A stretch of DNA of 37,690 nucleotides from Acinetobacter sp. ANC 4862 (GTDB lineage Bacteria; Pseudomonadota; Gammaproteobacteria; Pseudomonadales; Moraxellaceae). The stretch is taken from assembly GCF_004336635.1 (NCBI RefSeq), contig NZ_SJXH01000035.1:1-37690 (forward strand). Direction: 5' to 3'. This document shows positions 24,546 through 34,033 of the stretch, in pieces. The notes below the pieces were generated by a model. That model searched no databases. It was not told the origin of the DNA and saw nothing but the letters and a program-made list of their open reading frames with translations. Every line of letters starts with the position of its first letter. Positions within the stretch are counted from its first letter, which is position 1. Position numbers and translations under genes: made by a program.

Positions 24546-27500
24546 ATGTGGTTTACCCGAATTAGTGTTAAGTATCCTGTTTTCACCATCATGATGATGT
24601 TGTGTTTACTGGTGTTGGGGTTCGCGTCTTGGCAACGGATGAGCGTTGAAGAATTTCCGGATGTCGATTTTCCATTTGTGGTGGTGTATACCAGCTATCC
24701 TGGCGCATCTCCTGAAATGATTGAATCTGAAGTAACCAAGAAATTGGAAGAAAGAATCAACACCATTTCAGGCTTAAAACAGGTGATTTCACAATCCAGT
24801 GAAGGACTGTCGACCATTATTGTCGAGTTTAATCTTGATGTTTCGTCTACTGTCGCAGCACAGGATATTCGCGATAAAATTTCCACCGTTACGGCCGGGT
24901 TTCGTGATGAAATTCAGGACCCTGTGGTGGAGCGTTATGACCCAACAGCCAATGCGGTGATGTCAATTGTTTTTGAATCGGACACCATGCAGTTACGCGA
25001 CTTAAGTTCCTATTTGGATCAACGCATTGTGCCGCAATTGCAAACCGTGACTGGCGTGGGCGCTGTCAATTTACTCGGTGATGCACAACGTCAAATCCGT
25101 ATTGAAGTCGAACCACAAAAACTACAAAGCTTCGGCATTGGGATAGATCAGGTCATCAACACCTTAAAAGGTGAAAATATTGAAGTTCCGGGCGGAACTT
25201 TGAAACAACCAACATCTGAACTGGTGGTTGAAATCAAATCCAAGGTGCTTCATCCACAATCGTTTGGCGATTTAATTATTGCCAATAAAAATGGTGCACC
25301 AATTTTCTTAAAACAAGTGGCGAAAATTGAAGACAGCCAAGCGGACTTAGAATCCAGCGCCTATTTAAATGGTAAAACAGCCGTAGCGATTGATATCTTG
25401 CGCAGTTCTGATTCCAATGTCATTGAAGTGGTGGATGCCACTTATAAAGCCATGGAGAAAATTGAAAAACAATTACCTCAAGGCACCGTTGCCAAAGTCG
25501 TGGTGGATAGCTCTAAAAGTATTCGCGGCAGCATTAAAGATGTTGCACGCACGATTATTGAAGGGGCTGTTTTAGCCGTTCTGATTGTGTTGCTGTTTTT
25601 AGGTTCATTCCGTTCTACTACAATTACCGGCTTAACCCTTCCGATTGCCTTACTCGGAACACTCACTTTTATTTGGGCATTTGGCTTCACGATCAATATG
25701 ATGACGCTATTAGCCCTTTCACTCAGTATTGGTCTACTGATTGATGATGCGATTGTGGTTCGGGAAAATATTGTCCGTCATGCAGATATGGGCAAAGACC
25801 ATGTTACCGCAGCATTGGATGGAACCAAAGAAATTGGGCTTGCAGTTTTAGCCACTACATTAACCATTGTTGCAGTATTCTTGCCCGTTGCATTTATGGG
25901 CGGAATTATTGGTAAATTCTTCTATCAATTTGGGGTAACCGTTAGTGCTGCAGTGCTGATATCAATGTTTGTCAGCTTTACGCTTGACCCCATGCTTTCG
26001 GCACATTGGGTTGAAAAACATGATCCAAACAAGCAACCCGGCAAAATCAAACGCTTTTTTAACTGGATCTCCAGCAAACTCGATAATTTAAGTCATTACT
26101 ACGAAAAACTGTTAAAACTGGCGCTGCGTTTCCGCATTCTTACACTCCTGATTGCAGTCGCCTCACTTTTTGGTGCATTAGGATTATCTAAGCTGGTGGG
26201 TACAGAGTTTGTTCCGGTTCCAGATAAAAGCGAAATTCGGATTAAGTTTGAAACCCCAGTGGATGCATCACTCGAATATTCACAAGCCAAGCTATTGCAA
26301 GTTGAGCATATTATTCGCCAACACCCGGATGTCCTCAGCACTTACAGCATTATTAACGGCGTGACTGACCGGGGTAAAAACCACGTCAGTATCCGGGTGA
26401 GTGTAACCCCTCGTTTAGAGCGTAATAAGACCCTGACACAGCTCAACAATGAGTTTCGTCAACGCTTGCAAAGCGTAGCTGGTATTACCATTACTTCAGT
26501 TGCTTCTGCCGATGAAACGGTCTCGGGTGGGCAAAAGCCGGTTCTTATTTCCATCAAAGGTCCTGAACTGGATGAGCTACAAAAAATCTCAGATCGCTTC
26601 CTGGCAGAAATCTCTAAAGTGAACGGGATTGTCGATCTGGAAAGCTCACTTAAAGAACCGAAACCGACCTTAACCGTTCATATTAACCGCTTGCTTGCGA
26701 GTGATTTAGGTCTTTCAGTCAATCAAATTGCCAATGTGGTTCGTCCATTGCTTGCGGGTGATGATGTGACAACTTGGCAAGATGAAAAAGGTGAAACGTA
26801 TGATGTCAATCTTCGCCTGACCGAAAATAAACGCAGCTTACCGAGTGACATCGAAAATCTTTATTTAAATTCACAAAAAACCGATGCTTCAGGTCAGCCT
26901 ATTTTAGTCCCACTGGCAAGTGTCGCATCCTTTAAAGAAAGTATGGGTGCATCACAAATTAACCGTCGCGATTTAGCACGTGAGGTATTGGTTAAAGCCA
27001 ATACTGCAGGTCGTCCTGCGGGTGATATTGGGCAAGATCTTAAAAAGATTCAAGATAACTTTGATTTGCCACCGGGTTATAGTTTCGTCACCCAAGGTGC
27101 GAATAAAGATATGGCTGAATCTGCAGGTTATGCCATGACTGCGATTACCCTTTCCATTGTGTTCATCTATATTGTGCTTGGATCACAGTTCAATAGCTTT
27201 ATTCATCCCGCTGCGATTATGGCGTCCCTGCCCCTATCACTGATTGGGGTCTTTCTTGCCTTGTTCCTGTTTAATTCAACGATGAATCTATTCTCCATCA
27301 TTGGTATTATCATGCTGATGGGGTTAGTTACTAAAAATGCCATCTTGCTGATCGACTTCATCAAAAAAGCAATGGATCGAGGTGAAGATCGTTTTGATGC
27401 CATTATTGCTGCCGGTAAAACCCGTTTACGTCCCATTTTAATGACCACCAGTGCTATGGTGATGGGCATGATTCCACTGGCATTAGGCCTAGGTGAAGGC

Positions 27501-27650
27501 GGTGAACAAAGTGCACCTATGGCCCATGCCGTGATTGGCGGTGTAATTACTTCTACCCTATTAACCTTAGTGGTCGTACCGGTGATCTTTACCTACTTAG
27601 ATGACTTTAAGAATTTTATGACGCGCCAAATACGAAAAATCATGGCATAA
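24546..27650 (+). CDS. RND (AcrB-type) efflux permease
   Basis: The protein has 1034 residues, the normal length for the HAE1-like class. It has the signature N-terminus with the helix 1 motif, [14 protein letters not shown] in the porter domain, and the helix 4 proton relay Asp400-Asp401 in [16 protein letters not shown]. Lys930 in [11 protein letters not shown] completes the relay in helix 10. Two halves of six helices each flank the large periplasmic loops. It exports small molecules across the envelope using the proton gradient. The substrate range cannot be read. No outer membrane channel gene is present in this unit, so it probably borrows one encoded elsewhere. Transcription ends at the hairpin at 27664. 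Confidence 0.93.
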   Translation: MWFTRISVKYPVFTIMMMLCLLVLGFASWQRMSVEEFPDVDFPFVVVYTSYPGASPEMIESEVTKKLEERINTISGLKQVISQSSEGLSTIIVEFNLDVSSTVAAQDIRDKISTVTAGFRDEIQDPVVERYDPTANAVMSIVFESDTMQLRDLSSYLDQRIVPQLQTVTGVGAVNLLGDAQRQIRIEVEPQKLQSFGIGIDQVINTLKGENIEVPGGTLKQPTSELVVEIKSKVLHPQSFGDLIIANKNGAPIFLKQVAKIEDSQADLESSAYLNGKTAVAIDILRSSDSNVIEVVDATYKAMEKIEKQLPQGTVAKVVVDSSKSIRGSIKDVARTIIEGAVLAVLIVLLFLGSFRSTTITGLTLPIALLGTLTFIWAFGFTINMMTLLALSLSIGLLIDDAIVVRENIVRHADMGKDHVTAALDGTKEIGLAVLATTLTIVAVFLPVAFMGGIIGKFFYQFGVTVSAAVLISMFVSFTLDPMLSAHWVEKHDPNKQPGKIKRFFNWISSKLDNLSHYYEKLLKLALRFRILTLLIAVASLFGALGLSKLVGTEFVPVPDKSEIRIKFETPVDASLEYSQAKLLQVEHIIRQHPDVLSTYSIINGVTDRGKNHVSIRVSVTPRLERNKTLTQLNNEFRQRLQSVAGITITSVASADETVSGGQKPVLISIKGPELDELQKISDRFLAEISKVNGIVDLESSLKEPKPTLTVHINRLLASDLGLSVNQIANVVRPLLAGDDVTTWQDEKGETYDVNLRLTENKRSLPSDIENLYLNSQKTDASGQPILVPLASVASFKESMGASQINRRDLAREVLVKANTAGRPAGDIGQDLKKIQDNFDLPPGYSFVTQGANKDMAESAGYAMTAITLSIVFIYIVLGSQFNSFIHPAAIMASLPLSLIGVFLALFLFNSTMNLFSIIGIIMLMGLVTKNAILLIDFIKKAMDRGEDRFDAIIAAGKTRLRPILMTTSAMVMGMIPLALGLGEGGEQSAPMAHAVIGGVITSTLLTLVVVPVIFTYLDDFKNFMTRQIRKIMA

Positions 27651-27663
27651 TTTATGACATCAC

Positions 27664-27700
27664 AATGAGGTGACATTCAGAAATGTTCACCTCATTTTTT
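27664..27700 (+). terminator. Intrinsic terminator of the RND operon
   Basis: AATGAGGTGA pairs with TCACCTCATT around CATTCAGAAATGT (with CATT/AATG inside), followed by TTTTTT. It is directly followed by a TATAAT for proS. Confidence 0.88.
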
Positions 27701-27704
27701 ATTG

Positions 27705-27710
27705 TATAAT
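27705..27710 (+). promoter_or_regulatory. Likely -10 element (TATAAT) of proS
   Basis: A perfect TATAAT lies 36 bases before the proS ATG. The -35 position falls within the terminator stem and is weak (AATGTT-like), so the terminator and promoter overlap. Confidence 0.55.
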
Positions 27711-27746
27711 CTTGGCTTTCAAGGCTTAATTTTTAGGACAGCTTCC

Positions 27747-29462
27747 ATGCGCGCGAGTCGCTTTTTATTTGCTACGTTAAGAGAAACCCCAAACGATGCT
27801 GAAGTCATTTCACATCAGCTCATGTTACGTGCGGGGATGATTCGTAAATTGGCTTCGGGTTTATACACTTGGTTGCCGATGGGCGTACGTGTGCTAAATA
27901 AAGTTGAAGCGATTGTACGTGAAGAAATGAACCATGCTGGCTCACTTGAAGTATTCATGCCGGTAACTCAACCTTCAAGTCTGTGGGAAGAATCAGGTCG
28001 CTTTGTGCAATATGGTCCTGAACTGCTACGTTTCAAAGATCGTCATAACAACGATTTTGTGCTTGGACCTACACATGAAGAAGTGATTACCGATCTTGCA
28101 CGTAACGAATTGAAAAGTTACAAACAACTTCCAATCAATTTCTACCAAATTCAAACCAAATTCCGTGACGAAATTCGTCCACGTTTTGGTGTAATGCGTT
28201 CACGTGAATTCATCATGAAAGATGCTTATTCTTTCCATGTAGATCAAGCATCATTACAAGAAACATATGACGTGATGTACGACACCTATTGCCGTATCTT
28301 TACTCGTCTAGGTTTGGATTTCCGCCCAGTACAAGCAGACACCGGTTCGATTGGTGGTTCAGGTTCACATGAATTCCACGTATTGGCATCAAGTGGTGAA
28401 GATGATATCGCTTTCTCAACCGAATCTGACTATGCAGCCAACGTTGAAATGGCTGAAGCAGTACTTGTTGGTGAACGTGCTGCACCGACTAAAGAATTAA
28501 CTTTGGTGGATACGCCAAATCAAAAAACCATTGCTGATGTATCGGCATTCCTTAAAACTGAAACCAAAGATTCAGTTAAAGCCTTATTGGTTCAAGGTAT
28601 TGCAGACGAAAAAGGCAATGTACCAGTCGTTGCATTATTCCTTCGTGGCGACCATGAACTCAATGAAATTAAAGCGGAAAAACATGCCGCTATTGCTGCA
28701 CCTTTAACTTTTGCAACTGAAGAACAAATTTCTGCATTGGGTTTAACTACAGGTTTTATTGGTCCTCAAGGTTTAGTTGAGAAAGGTTTAACCGTGATTG
28801 TGGATCGTGCAGCATCAGTATTGTCGGACTTTGTTGCGGGCGCAAACGAAGCAGATAAACACGCCACTGGCGTAAACTGGGAACGTGATGCGAAATTCAC
28901 AGAAGTTTATGACTTGCGTAATGTGGTTGAAGGCGATCCATCACCAGACGGTAAAGGTACACTGCAAATTAAACGTGGTATTGAAGTCGGTCATATCTTC
29001 CAACTCGGTAAAAAATACTCTGAAGCTTTAGACTGTAAAGTTTTGGGTGAAGATGGTAAACCGCAGGTTGTAACGATGGGTTGCTATGGTATTGGGGTAA
29101 CACGTGTGGTTGCATCAGCCATTGAACAAAACTTCGATGACAAAGGCATTATCTGGCCTGCTGCGATTGCACCTTTTGATGTTGCGATTGTGCCAATGAA
29201 CGCGCATAAATCACCACGTGCTTTAGCTGCGGCAGAAGAACTGTATACTGAACTGCAAGCTGCGGGCTATGACGTGATTTTAGATGACCGTAACGAACGC
29301 CCAGGGGTTAAATTCTCAGATCTTGAATTGACGGGTATTCCACATCGTATCGTGATTGGTGAGAAAGGTTTGGATGCAGGCACCTTTGAATATAAAGGTC
29401 GTACTGACGCTGAATCTGTGAATATCTCTAAAGAAGAATTATTAGCGAAAATCGCGAAATAA
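27747..29462 (+). CDS. proS: Prolyl-tRNA synthetase (bacterial type with editing domain)
   Basis: The protein has 571 residues from the ATG at 27747. AGGA lies nine bases upstream; an in-frame start at 27702 would add 15 residues that lie over the promoter and are not conserved-looking. Class II motifs are visible: the N-terminal [15 protein letters not shown], then [20 protein letters not shown] (motif 2 entry), [20 protein letters not shown], and motif 3 [17 protein letters not shown]. The editing (INS) domain occupies about 225-400, with the anticodon-binding domain at the C-terminus ([12 protein letters not shown] to the end). It attaches proline to tRNA-Pro and clears mischarged alanine. 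Length matches E. coli ProS (572). Confidence 0.96.
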   Translation: MRASRFLFATLRETPNDAEVISHQLMLRAGMIRKLASGLYTWLPMGVRVLNKVEAIVREEMNHAGSLEVFMPVTQPSSLWEESGRFVQYGPELLRFKDRHNNDFVLGPTHEEVITDLARNELKSYKQLPINFYQIQTKFRDEIRPRFGVMRSREFIMKDAYSFHVDQASLQETYDVMYDTYCRIFTRLGLDFRPVQADTGSIGGSGSHEFHVLASSGEDDIAFSTESDYAANVEMAEAVLVGERAAPTKELTLVDTPNQKTIADVSAFLKTETKDSVKALLVQGIADEKGNVPVVALFLRGDHELNEIKAEKHAAIAAPLTFATEEQISALGLTTGFIGPQGLVEKGLTVIVDRAASVLSDFVAGANEADKHATGVNWERDAKFTEVYDLRNVVEGDPSPDGKGTLQIKRGIEVGHIFQLGKKYSEALDCKVLGEDGKPQVVTMGCYGIGVTRVVASAIEQNFDDKGIIWPAAIAPFDVAIVPMNAHKSPRALAAAEELYTELQAAGYDVILDDRNERPGVKFSDLELTGIPHRIVIGEKGLDAGTFEYKGRTDAESVNISKEELLAKIAK

Positions 29463-29474
29463 TTTTGATTTGAG

Positions 29475-29507
29475 ATAAAAAATCCCGCTAAATGCGGGAT
29501 TTTTTAT
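29475..29507. terminator. Bidirectional terminator between proS and the secreted-protein cluster
   Basis: A 14-bp stem ATAAAAAATCCCGC / GCGGGATTTTTTAT with a five-base loop has T-runs on both strands. It ends both convergent units. Confidence 0.93.
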
Positions 29508-29519
29508 GAAACAAAGAAA

Positions 29520-30944
29520 TTAACAGAATTTATGCCCACCAAAGCAATTTGTAGGAACCGACTGGTTTTTCAATATCTTGTCCTGCAATGTTAAACTTGC
29601 AGGTCGACCAGTGTCATAGCTGGTAAAACCACCCACATTAATGTTCAATTTTTTAACCACAGGAACGTCTGCAATTGTTCCCAAAGCCTCAGTCAAACTC
29701 ACATTGATCAAGTTTTCAGGTTTTAATAAAAAGTCTGAAATTGCTGTAGCAACTTGCGGCAGTACGTAAGAAATATCGACTTCATCTTGTGTTTGCAAAT
29801 AGCCCAATTGAATGGGGTCTTTAAATGACATCCACCAACCTGGTCTTGCTATATCCGCGGCATCAGCACCTTGCCAACGAATATTTTGATTCTGTAATGA
29901 TAGATATCCCCCTGTTCCATTCAATGGAATATTGTGAATCATACTCAGTGCTTGAACGAAAGTAATATCCATATTTAAGTTATCAAGCGAAGAACCTGTA
30001 TCCATTTTGAAGAAAGAATGCTCACCTACGTTCAGGCCCAAAAGACTAATCAATGGGTCAAAGGTCACAAAAAGTTGGTCATTAGCAAAATTGGGGTTAC
30101 CAATTACATTGGCAGGTAAACCTGCAGTCGGCGCTGCTAAAGGAATGGAGGCAATACTTGAACGAATACCTGACACCGTCGCAGCTTTCATACGTGTACC
30201 CGTCACAATCGTTTCAGGCATAACAAACTCTACTCTCATTGATGGCACGGTAATGCCCGTATGACCTTCTGTCTGCTGACCATTTGTAATTGGCTTACTG
30301 GTAAATTTACGTGTTTGTCCTAATGCCTTTAAATTACCTGAAATTTTTTCACTTTCTGTCAAGCCAAATTTGGTGGCTTTGGTTCTTGATTCACCTGCCG
30401 TTTGCGCCATTTTCATATAACCGGTAAAGCTTTGAATCCCATCACTTGGATTTTGTGAGTTTTCAGTACCTAAAGTCAGTAAACCCATAATATTTTGTGC
30501 ACCTAGACGAAAGCCTGCAACTTCACGTGTCGCAGCACTAGTACCTTTAATCGCAAACTCAATAAATGGGTTGGTAATTGACGCACTGGTTGCTGCACGA
30601 CCATCACTACCAAATGTAGGACTACCATTGGCATCGCTACCGGTATTTAAGCCACTTAGTGAAACATTTGAAATATCAATGTCACAACCGACTTTATAAC
30701 TATTATTGGTTCCACCACAGCCCAACTGCAAGGTTTTAATATTAACGTTCAATTCCATTAATGCCGCAATACTTAATTTATGGAAATTTAAACCTTGAGA
30801 TGCATCTGAACTATTTTCTAAATTTAATAATGCTTGTCCATCAACTTTCGACAATTCACTGTCATCTAATGCAATCATTGCATGACTATAATGGGTCAGA
30901 TTCAATGCAGCAAAAATTAAACCACTTAATAATTTCTTTTTCAT
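29520..30944 (-). CDS. Exported protein, fourth of the shared-signature cluster (Fil/DUF6160-like)
   Basis: The protein has 474 residues. The signal peptide (1-22) ends SHA, and the mature part opens MIALDDSELSKVDGQ, the cluster signature with Leu9 and Gly14. The rest is Asn/Gly/Thr/Ser-rich, probably beta-rich (LQLGCGGTNNSYKVGC, DIDISNVSLSGLN), with many repeat-like strand-turn stretches. Cysteines come in two close pairs: one near mature residue 58, and one at the very C-terminus (NCFGGHKFC). AGGAAG about eight bases before the ATG supports the start. No enzyme motif is seen. It lies 18 bases after the third gene. I recall similar proteins annotated as Fil proteins in Acinetobacter, but that assignment is unverified. 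Confidence 0.75.
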   Translation of the reverse strand: MKKKLLSGLIFAALNLTHYSHAMIALDDSELSKVDGQALLNLENSSDASQGLNFHKLSIAALMELNVNIKTLQLGCGGTNNSYKVGCDIDISNVSLSGLNTGSDANGSPTFGSDGRAATSASITNPFIEFAIKGTSAATREVAGFRLGAQNIMGLLTLGTENSQNPSDGIQSFTGYMKMAQTAGESRTKATKFGLTESEKISGNLKALGQTRKFTSKPITNGQQTEGHTGITVPSMRVEFVMPETIVTGTRMKAATVSGIRSSIASIPLAAPTAGLPANVIGNPNFANDQLFVTFDPLISLLGLNVGEHSFFKMDTGSSLDNLNMDITFVQALSMIHNIPLNGTGGYLSLQNQNIRWQGADAADIARPGWWMSFKDPIQLGYLQTQDEVDISYVLPQVATAISDFLLKPENLINVSLTEALGTIADVPVVKKLNINVGGFTSYDTGRPASLTLQDKILKNQSVPTNCFGGHKFC

Positions 30945-30962
30945 TATTATATCTTCCTGATT

Positions 30963-33269
30963 TTAACGTGGTGTGATGCCCAAAGTGCTACGAATTGTGC
31001 CACCCGTCAGTGCGATTGATGTGATATTCTGCATATTGCCATTTGTCGACATGGCAAAATTGGTTCTAAATGGTGTTGCAATGTTATTACTAGCATTTAA
31101 TTTAACTTGGTTATCAAATGTTATGGTATCTACACTCACACGAACTTTCGCTTTCATGGCAAGATCCCCTTCAATACGGTTAAAATGAATCGCAGAGGTC
31201 TTTAATTTACCTTCTATATCAATATCTTCATTGGTAAGACTAAAATAACTACCTAAGTTTGTGACGTCAGCGACCTCAGCTGTGCTTAAGGGTCTAAATT
31301 TAAAATTTGCATCAAAGGCTAAGAAATTACTATCGGGATTCTCAGTTGTTGGGTCTATGCCTGGAATAATTAACAACTCCCCACTGCCATCAAGCTTAAA
31401 AGCAATATTCGTGATTACATCTTCACGCTTCGAAAAATTATCATGGGGTACATAAGTACCACATTTAGTGTAAGTGCCTGATGCACAATTATATTTTGAA
31501 CCAGGTAATTGACCAATCGCAAGTTCCGCTTTTGCAGCAATTAATAACTTATCGGCACGGATATAAATTCCTTCATTTTCATACCCAATAACGCCGTCAG
31601 ACTGGAAAAAAGCATCTATATTTCGAAAACCAGCATAATAATTAACAGGCTCACTATGAACCCCATTTTGACCATCAATTAATATAATAGACGTGGTACT
31701 TGGTAAACCTGTTTTTGAATCTATGCCATAGCCCTCTGTAGATGCCATAACATTGTAAGCAATTCCATTTTTGTTGGCTGCCCCATAGGTACCCGCAGAC
31801 AATGCAACATTGGTATTCAGATTATAAATTGGAATACCAATCCCCCATGTTCCCCCATTCCCATTCAATTTTTGCAACGAATTATCTGAAATAATGCGCG
31901 CTTTTGCTGCAATGGATTGGAAATCCATACCACGAACGGCAATTAAAATAGCATCTTTAGGATTAGCTGCGGTGGTTAAAGTTTGTTTCAGTATGGGACT
32001 GGTAACAGCAAGCGTTTTTTGAATATTTTCATTAACAATGAAATCAAGGGTTTTTGTTGTTATGGTATTAATATAAATGTCACCAAAGTCGATATACGCA
32101 TTTGTCTTATGTAATGTGCCATCTGCGATCCGAGTAGTAAGCTGTCTTAAATTTGAAAACTCAATAGCATAACTACCTTTGCCCGTATGCCCAATTTCAA
32201 GCGTTGTCGGTGACATCGTCGCAGGAAGATTGGTATCAGATGCATTGGTGAAGTCCGCCGCTAAACTTAAATGCAACCCGCCAGAGCCAACAAGTCCAGG
32301 GTCATTTCCCGCACCGTTATAGCCTGATGCTGTTTTAGCCTCTTTCGTTAATACGCCATTGACCATGTTATTGACTTCAAAATTAGCAACCTTTGTTTGG
32401 TTGCCATTCAAAGCTAATTTGGCATTCGTTACTGCACCGGAAGCACCTAAGCGCATAATATTTTTACGTTCATTGCTCGGAGTATTATAACGTAAATCGA
32501 TATTTACCCCTGGATTCGTTGCATCAGTACGCCCGGTGGCAACATCTGTCGTATCGGTAACGCGTTTTAGATCAACATAGTGATTTTGATTTTCATTATA
32601 TGTACTTAACACAAGCCCTTCGTCTTGGTCGATGTACATATAACCTTCACCAGCAAAATTAAAATTAAAATCATTAAAAATAAGGCTATTAAGGCCTAAT
32701 TTATGACTAATGGTGGCATTTTTTAATTGAAAATCGACACTTGCTTTCGCATACTTATTAAACAAGCCACCTGTTGTTTGTAAAACAAAATTCAGTGGTG
32801 TAGATGTACTGATCCCAAGCGTACCTAAACTTTGATTAGATTTAACCCCTGGAGTACGTAAACTATTCGCTGCTTGCTGACATGGATTGGTACTACAGGT
32901 GTTTTTAACCAGTACTAAATCTGCTGTTGCTGTAAATGGAGCTACACTAGCTGCAAGACGAATCCCTGCACCGCCAGATGTTCCACCACCCACATCAAGT
33001 TCAACTTGGCTGATAATAGGTTTATTATTCACCCCATCAATCTGCACGTTATGTAGCCCTAAACCCATTTGCACATTTGCTGCCGGATTTGGATCATACC
33101 AATTTGCTTGCTCAACTTTGACACGCGACACTTCATGCGTGATTACAATACCGTCCTGGCCCGTCACATTACTCAGTTCTTTCTCGTCAATTTGCTCTAG
33201 TGCGTATCCTTGTTGCGCAAGACATATACATACCGTCAGCACATTTAACTTCATTGTCGTTTTTATCAT
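30963..33269 (-). CDS. Exported protein, third of the shared-signature cluster (Fil/DUF6160-like)
   Basis: The protein has 768 residues from the ATG at 33269, which has AAGGAT about seven bases upstream; an earlier in-frame start at 33305 would overlap the previous gene and put 12 charged residues before the signal peptide. The signal peptide (1-23) ends GYA, and the mature part opens LEQIDEKELSNVTGQDG. The body is beta-rich with alternating hydrophobic strands and Asn/Gly turns, suggesting a repetitive beta structure. Cysteine pairs are CSTNPC and CASGTYTKC. A stretch near YMYIDQDEGLVL resembles parts of extracellular adhesins only in composition. The function is unknown. It is the largest member. 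Confidence 0.75.
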   Translation of the reverse strand: MIKTTMKLNVLTVCICLAQQGYALEQIDEKELSNVTGQDGIVITHEVSRVKVEQANWYDPNPAANVQMGLGLHNVQIDGVNNKPIISQVELDVGGGTSGGAGIRLAASVAPFTATADLVLVKNTCSTNPCQQAANSLRTPGVKSNQSLGTLGISTSTPLNFVLQTTGGLFNKYAKASVDFQLKNATISHKLGLNSLIFNDFNFNFAGEGYMYIDQDEGLVLSTYNENQNHYVDLKRVTDTTDVATGRTDATNPGVNIDLRYNTPSNERKNIMRLGASGAVTNAKLALNGNQTKVANFEVNNMVNGVLTKEAKTASGYNGAGNDPGLVGSGGLHLSLAADFTNASDTNLPATMSPTTLEIGHTGKGSYAIEFSNLRQLTTRIADGTLHKTNAYIDFGDIYINTITTKTLDFIVNENIQKTLAVTSPILKQTLTTAANPKDAILIAVRGMDFQSIAAKARIISDNSLQKLNGNGGTWGIGIPIYNLNTNVALSAGTYGAANKNGIAYNVMASTEGYGIDSKTGLPSTTSIILIDGQNGVHSEPVNYYAGFRNIDAFFQSDGVIGYENEGIYIRADKLLIAAKAELAIGQLPGSKYNCASGTYTKCGTYVPHDNFSKREDVITNIAFKLDGSGELLIIPGIDPTTENPDSNFLAFDANFKFRPLSTAEVADVTNLGSYFSLTNEDIDIEGKLKTSAIHFNRIEGDLAMKAKVRVSVDTITFDNQVKLNASNNIATPFRTNFAMSTNGNMQNITSIALTGGTIRSTLGITPR

Positions 33270-33298
33270 ATTTATATCCTTATTATGCACTGAAGCTT

Positions 33299-34021
33299 CT
33301 AGCAACGAATGCCTACACCACCAGTACAGTTATAGCTAAATATTTTTAAATTACCCGACATATGTAAGTTGCCATGCATATTTAGCCCCATGAATCCTTT
33401 CTCTGCATTCCTATCAAATGTTGGAACATTCGTCTCAACATTAGTAAGAGAGCCATCATTTTGAGTCGTCTTGGCTGTATAAGTAGTATAACTGGATGTA
33501 TTGGCATAGCCTTCATTGGCTCCTGTGCCTGTACCCGTTTCAACACCGACCGTACTAAAACCTAAGTTACGTATTTTTAATGGCTTATTATCATAAAATT
33601 TAACTTGCATGGCCGTTTGCGCTGCATTACTGCTGTTGCCGACAGTTACAGCATCAATAGAAAATTGATCAATTTGCAAGGTACCTTGAATGCCTTTGAA
33701 CACCAACCATCTTTTATTGCCCAAAGCATCTACATGATTATTTGGTGCAATCGCTAAACGACAAAGTTGTTTGTTTGCGCCACATACGTTTGGATCAAGT
33801 GAATAATAAACTGTGGTTGGATTGCCATTACCATCTAAGATGGAAATCGAATTTTTTGTCATATCTGTGGCATATAAATGGTTTAACGATAAAGTCCAAC
33901 TCAGTTCAGCCCCACCTTGACCCACAGCATTTGTAAGCTCTTGTGGACTCATGACTTCAAGACCTGCATGTACAGTAAATGCAGAACTCAACAGCATAAA
34001 AAGTGTGATTTTCTTAAGCAT
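33299..34021 (-). CDS. Exported protein, second of the shared-signature cluster (Fil/DUF6160-like)
   Basis: The protein has 240 residues. The signal peptide (1-19) ends VHA, and the mature part opens GLEVMSPQELTNAVGQGG, the signature shifted by one residue. The body has strand-rich, Asn/Thr-rich sequence, including an internal GTLQIDQFSIDAVTVGN. It has a cysteine pair near the middle (CGANKQLC) and another at the C-terminus (NCTGGVGIRC). That C-terminal NC-x-GG-x-C end is shared with the fourth protein. GGGAG before the ATG supports the start. It lies 12 bases after the first gene. It is the smallest member, perhaps a subunit or a pilin-like partner of the others, which is only a guess. Confidence 0.75.
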   Translation of the reverse strand: MLKKITLFMLLSSAFTVHAGLEVMSPQELTNAVGQGGAELSWTLSLNHLYATDMTKNSISILDGNGNPTTVYYSLDPNVCGANKQLCRLAIAPNNHVDALGNKRWLVFKGIQGTLQIDQFSIDAVTVGNSSNAAQTAMQVKFYDNKPLKIRNLGFSTVGVETGTGTGANEGYANTSSYTTYTAKTTQNDGSLTNVETNVPTFDRNAEKGFMGLNMHGNLHMSGNLKIFSYNCTGGVGIRC

Positions 34022-34033
34022 TGCTGTACTCCC

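Noticed and set aside
33270..33305. Longer start for the third cluster gene
   Set aside because: It would overlap the previous gene and place charged residues before the signal peptide; the ATG at 33269 has AAGGAT upstream.
32887..33339. Plus-strand frame of 150 codons opposite the third cluster gene
   Set aside because: It is antisense to a gene with ribosome site and signal peptide, and its composition (Ser/Thr/Pro-rich) is as expected from the reverse of Asn/Gly-rich codons.
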